A DNA stretch of 50,953 bases from Protostelium mycophagum. Lineage: Eukaryota > Evosea > Variosea > Protosteliida > Protosteliaceae. The notes beneath the pieces were generated by a model that was given only the letters and a program-made list of their open reading frames with translations, ran no database searches and was not told the origin of the DNA. The stretch covers positions 1-50,953 of the forward strand of contig KV921236.1 in NCBI GenBank assembly GCA_002081555.1, read 5' to 3'. Position 1 is the stretch's first letter, and every line of letters begins with the position of its first letter. The position numbers and the translations under genes are program-made. Below are positions 47,801 through 50,953 of this stretch, piece after piece.

Positions 47801-49121
47801 CTCCACCGAAACCGACGATCTCAAAGTCTGAAAGCATGGAGATACCTCCCTCTTCCTCAGCTAACATCTTGATCACGTAGGGTACGGCACTAAAGTTATG
47901 TACCTGCAAAGCGTCAGATTTCCATTTTGCCAAGTGAGAGATTGAGTATTCAAGAGAGTTCAAGGAAATTTCGTGGAGTAATTACCTTGTTCCCGGAATT
48001 CTCTGCAGCTCTGACGACGCTCCTCATGTTTTGAGCTGTTATCGGTACAGTATGGGGGAATAAATACAACAGTGAATAACTCATCAAATTGCGAAGAAGG
48101 TCCGCTGTTCCTCCGTGGTAAAGTGGTGTCATGGTGAGGGTCGGAGTTGACCCCAGGAGTCGGGGGAAAGCTGTCGTACAAGACCTGAAGACTTCATCAA
48201 CATGATGTAAAGCAAAGGTTTCACGGAAATTTCCTGACCTCTGTAGCTGGGGTACGGGTTTTGGCAGACCTGATGTAGTCCCCGAACTGTGATAAAAGAA
48301 TGCGACACTCTCTGCCTCTGCTTTTTGGCTCGAGAACACTGGTTCAGGAATTTTCCAAGAAATTTCTTGACCCCAGACTTCCTCCCCCGGTATCCTCAAC
48401 AGCTGGAGAGTTTTCTCTGAATTTTCTGCGAGTTTCACGGCCTCATTACCGATGTCGACATAAGATGCGTGTACAAGAAGGTGTGACGCGTCGACTTGTG
48501 CACACAAATGTGCCACTGCGTTCGCATTGCATTGAGGTCTGTACTCTTCAGTCTAAAAATAGAATTCTCCACTCACGCGATGAGTATAGGAGAGATTCCC
48601 ATTCTGATGAGACCCAGCCACGTCATCACAAAATCTACGGAGCTGGCACATAGAACCCCCACCCTCTGGGTTTCACTCCCCGTTTGGTTCTTGTCTCTGC
48701 GCTGTAGTCCGAGCTCAATAAACTTCTCGGACATCGACACTGACCCTCTTAAGAGGTCCGCAAAGGCTGTGGGATGTCAGTGTACTGTTGTAGACGGACA
48801 ATTTTTCCTGTCAGAAGTCTGAGCTGTCTTCTGCAGCATAAAATTGAACTGTCGAGCTTCATCATAAGTGCACTCACTATAAAAGGAGATGGACCACTCT
48901 GATTCTGACTTTTCCAAGTTTGGACGAGGCATACCAATGACAGGTTCTTTATGTTCCTGTTGGCATTAAATCATGTCGATCGGGACGTCAACATCTCTTC
49001 TCACCTCAACACCCTTCTCTAACAGTCTGTTGATGGAGTAGATTCCATGCGGCTTGTCCTCATTCAACAGCGCAGCTCTTCCGAGCGTGCATACGAGATA
49101 CGAACACTGCAGATCGCTCAT
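44838..49121 (-). CDS. A-T-R adenylate-forming reductase (NRPS-like carboxylic acid reductase)
   Basis: Predicted to adenylate a carboxylic acid, load it onto a phosphopantetheine arm and release it reductively as an aldehyde. First exons on the minus strand: 49005-49121, 48878-48956, 48577-48766, then 48538 downward. Adenylation domain: FADLLRGSVSMSEKFIELG, AHLCAQVDASHLLV, YHSSGTTSGLPKP (about 48270), RYGSAECG in place of the GxTE motif (about 47715), ATGDLFKRHP and IGRNDDMIV (about 47370-47430). Carrier domain: DADLFTLGVNSVQSSR (about 46590-46640), with the serine of LGVNS as attachment site. Reductase domain: ITGATGALGAHLL (GxxGxxG, about 46185-46225), YAQSKWVGE (about 45680), PVYHVMNS (about 45230). 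The stop at 44840-44838 follows SHVLST. The order is that of fungal adenylate-forming reductases; the substrate is unknown. Confidence 0.88.
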
Positions 49122-49263
49122 CTCTTGTGTTCGCCTCTTCTTTTGTCCTCCAACACGCCATGAAAACTGGTGTGGTTTGTAGTCACGTGACAAGTCATCC
49201 TGATTCCCTGAAAGTCCATACCCGCAGGATACAAAAGAGATCCCAGAGCATACTCGAACCAAC
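49122..49263. promoter_or_regulatory. 142-bp divergent promoter, A-T-R reductase / aldo-keto reductase
   Basis: The two start codons face away from each other across 142 bp. TCACGTGA at 49183-49190, a perfect palindromic E-box core, lies near the middle and could coordinate both genes. Confidence 0.5.
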
Positions 49264-50485
49264 ATGGCCCTCAACATCAACTCCACTCTGAAATTGAACG
49301 ATGGAAACTCCATGTTCAGATTGGGTTTTGGATTGTATGATTCGCCTGTCGATGTCACCCAAAGATCCGCCAGCCACGCTTTAAAGACAGGATACCGGCT
49401 CTTAGACACGGCTCAATATTATGGCAACGAAGCCCAGGTGGGCAAGGCAGTGAAAGAGTCTGGCCTCCAAAGAAAGGACATCTTTGTCGTTACGAAAAAA
49501 CTTGGCTCGAAAGATGCCACACTTGAAGAGGTGATACGTCGCCCATTTTTTCATGATCACCGATGATCTTCAGGATTATGAATCCCTGAGGAAGAGCGTT
49601 GAAGATATCGGACTTGGTTATGTCGATCTGTTTCTGATCCATGCTCCCACTTTTGGTCTAGAAGGAAGAAAGAGGTTGTGGTCTGCGTTAGAAAATGCAC
49701 AGAAGGATGATCTCGTGAAGAGTATCGGTGTGTCTAATTTGTAAGTCCCAAGATGTATTATACGTGCTGAGATCTTCAGTGGTGTCAAGCATCTGCAGCA
49801 GCTGAAGGAATCCTCCAAGATTGTCCCCGCTGTGAATCAGATCGAGGTGAGATCTCAAATAATCGGGTCGCCATTTCCGTATCAAAAACAACACCAAACA
49901 CATCACTTGACATAATGAAATAAAATTCATCAGCTGCATCCTTGGTGCCAACAGAAGCAAATTGTGGAATACTGCCAAAACGAAAATATTGCAATACAGG
50001 TTATATCTAAATTCCTTTGCTTTTCTGACCGTCTACAACAGGCATATTGCCCTCTGGTCAGGGGTGAACACTTTAAAGATGAGACTCTTGTTAAGATATC
50101 TCAAAGATGTGGCAAGAGTCCTGCACAGGTCTTGCTCAGGTGGAGTTTGCAAAAAGGGTGGGTGTTGGTATTGTAATTACCATAATCAATCAAATCAACA
50201 ACAAAAAAATCTTTTTAAAAATATTAAAATCACAAAAATCACAAAGAAAAACCATAATCAAAGATTAAATTCAAATTTAATTTCAAATAACATCAATCAA
50301 TTGACATGTACAGATACGTCCCCTTACCGAAGAGTGACACGCCCTCCCGCATTGAGGGCAACGCCGATGTCTTTGATTTCGAATTGACTGCAGAAGACAT
50401 GTCTTGGCTTGATTCTCTTGATGGAGGAAGCTCTGGTGCTATTGTGGCAAAGGCAATTGGTTCTGACATCACACAATGTGAATAA
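49264..50485 (+). CDS. Aldo/keto reductase
   Basis: NAD(P)H-dependent reductase of aldehydes and ketones, cytosolic. Six exons (49264-49530, 49574-49740, 49780-49846, 49934-49999, 50042-50157, 50314-50485) give 284 aa. The tetrad is visible: D48 and Y53 in LLDTAQYYGNE, K78 in VVTKK, and H112 in DLFLIHAP. Other family blocks are GLGYVDL, IGVSNFG, AVNQIELHPW, AYCPLVRG, SPAQVLLRW and the cofactor-binding YVPLPKSDTPSRI. It is the plus-strand partner of the divergent promoter shared with the A-T-R reductase. The stop TAA lies inside AATAAA. Confidence 0.95.
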
Positions 50486-50486
50486 A
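50481..50486 (+). terminator. AATAAA containing the aldo/keto reductase stop codon
   Basis: GTGAATAAATTT: the stop TAA (50483-50485) is the middle of AATAAA. Confidence 0.65.
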
Positions 50487-50543
50487 TTTAATAGTCAAAT
50501 CAGTCATTTAATGCAACATGAGAATACACTTTCCACAAGCTTT

Positions 50544-50608
50544 TGATTCACGAAAAAGCCGCAAACAACACCACTACAGCTCTTTCAGTGGTGTTGCACA
50601 GTGAATCA
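50544..50608. repeat. Two-step stem-loop downstream of the aldo/keto reductase
   Basis: TGATTCAC (50544-50551) pairs with GTGAATCA (50601-50608). Nested inside, CAACACCACT (50566-50575) pairs exactly with AGTGGTGTTG (50587-50596) across 11 nt. The arrangement is asymmetric (14 versus 4 unpaired nt between stems). Confidence 0.7.
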
Positions 50609-50848
50609 TGCATTCGCGCGGAGACCATTGTCCGAGATGTGGCTCACATGACACAATCATGGTCTTCAAAAGAGGCCTGTGGCACTATGTCAATCAGAGG
50701 GTCAAAGTTCTCTAGCAGCCAAAATGCTACTGTGGTCTCAACTCCGTCTCTTCAGATAGACTGAGGTTTTATTAAGAGTTGTTGCATTGCAGATAGGATT
50801 GGGATGGCAGGTGCAATTAGTCACTTGTCTAGAGGGCTTAAGATAATA

Positions 50849-50953
50849 TACAGTGGCTTCCAAAAGTGTCTGGATATTTTTGTAGGAGCAGTATTATGCT
50901 TATATATCTGCTTGCAAGTACAAGTTTTCAGTGAAATTTCTCAGATCTCAATA
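50849..50953. mobile_element. Left end of a Tc1/mariner-like transposon, continuing off the window
   Basis: After a TA dinucleotide (50849-50850) the sequence CAGTGGCTTCCAAAAGTG followed by TCTGGATA closely fits the terminal inverted repeats of Tc1-like elements. The opposite end and any transposase lie to the right, outside the window. Confidence 0.55.

Noticed and set aside
1-50953. Bacterial or viral origin of the window
   Set aside because: Dense spliceosomal introns, AATAAA signals and eukaryote-specific families (Rag, DOCK, CFAP46, FBXO21) exclude it.

Overview
This is nuclear DNA from a unicellular eukaryote. Almost every gene is split by short GT..AG introns (commonly 36-60 nt, one about 31 nt). 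Genes sit on both strands, 3' ends are tight and there is no operon-like order. The gene set is DOCK/zizimin-type Rho-GEF, RagA/Gtr1, ZNFX1-like NFX1 helicase, FBXO21-like F-box protein, microbial-type PARG, the ciliary protein CFAP46 and a fungal-style A-T-R reductase. It points to an opisthokont or amoebozoan able to build a cilium. A protosteloid amoeba or a zoosporic fungus would fit; the lineage is inference.

Layout. 1-2300 (+): intronless DNase II-like locus, cut by the left edge and broken by frameshifts and a tandem duplication. 2300-3170: mostly unassigned. 3171-5908 (+): long-chain acyl-CoA synthetase, 13 exons, 703 aa. 6060-7830 (-): PARG-like macrodomain enzyme, 401 aa. 8158-17580 (-): DOCK protein, interrupted by a 100-N gap at 15736-15835. 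18030-28138 (+): CFAP46, divergent from DOCK. 28628-29456 (+): four-pass membrane protein. 30026-30914 (-): G-patch protein (GPATCH4-like), head to head with RagA/Gtr1 at 31033-32836 (+). 33099-39997 (+): ZNFX1-like protein, 1930 aa. 40853-44316 (-): FBXO21-like F-box/SirB1/YccV protein. 44838-49121 (-): A-T-R adenylate-forming reductase, sharing a 142-bp divergent promoter with an aldo/keto reductase at 49264-50485 (+). From about 50849 a Tc1/mariner-like terminal repeat begins and runs off the right edge.

The genes look functionally independent, with one exception. The divergent A-T-R reductase and aldo/keto reductase could act in sequence, acid to aldehyde to alcohol.

The most unusual signal is not a gene. 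The 9-mer ATCTACAAC/GTTGTAGAT occurs about 33 times where less than one copy is expected. It occurs in introns in both orientations and in exons in several reading frames. Other short words (GGCGGGAAA, CTATTTTTAG, TGACGTCA, TCACGTGA, GAAATTTC) are also enriched. Several genes place the stop codon inside the AATAAA polyadenylation signal. A 241-bp MITE, two minisatellites inside ZNFX1 introns and several perfect intronic hairpins were also found.
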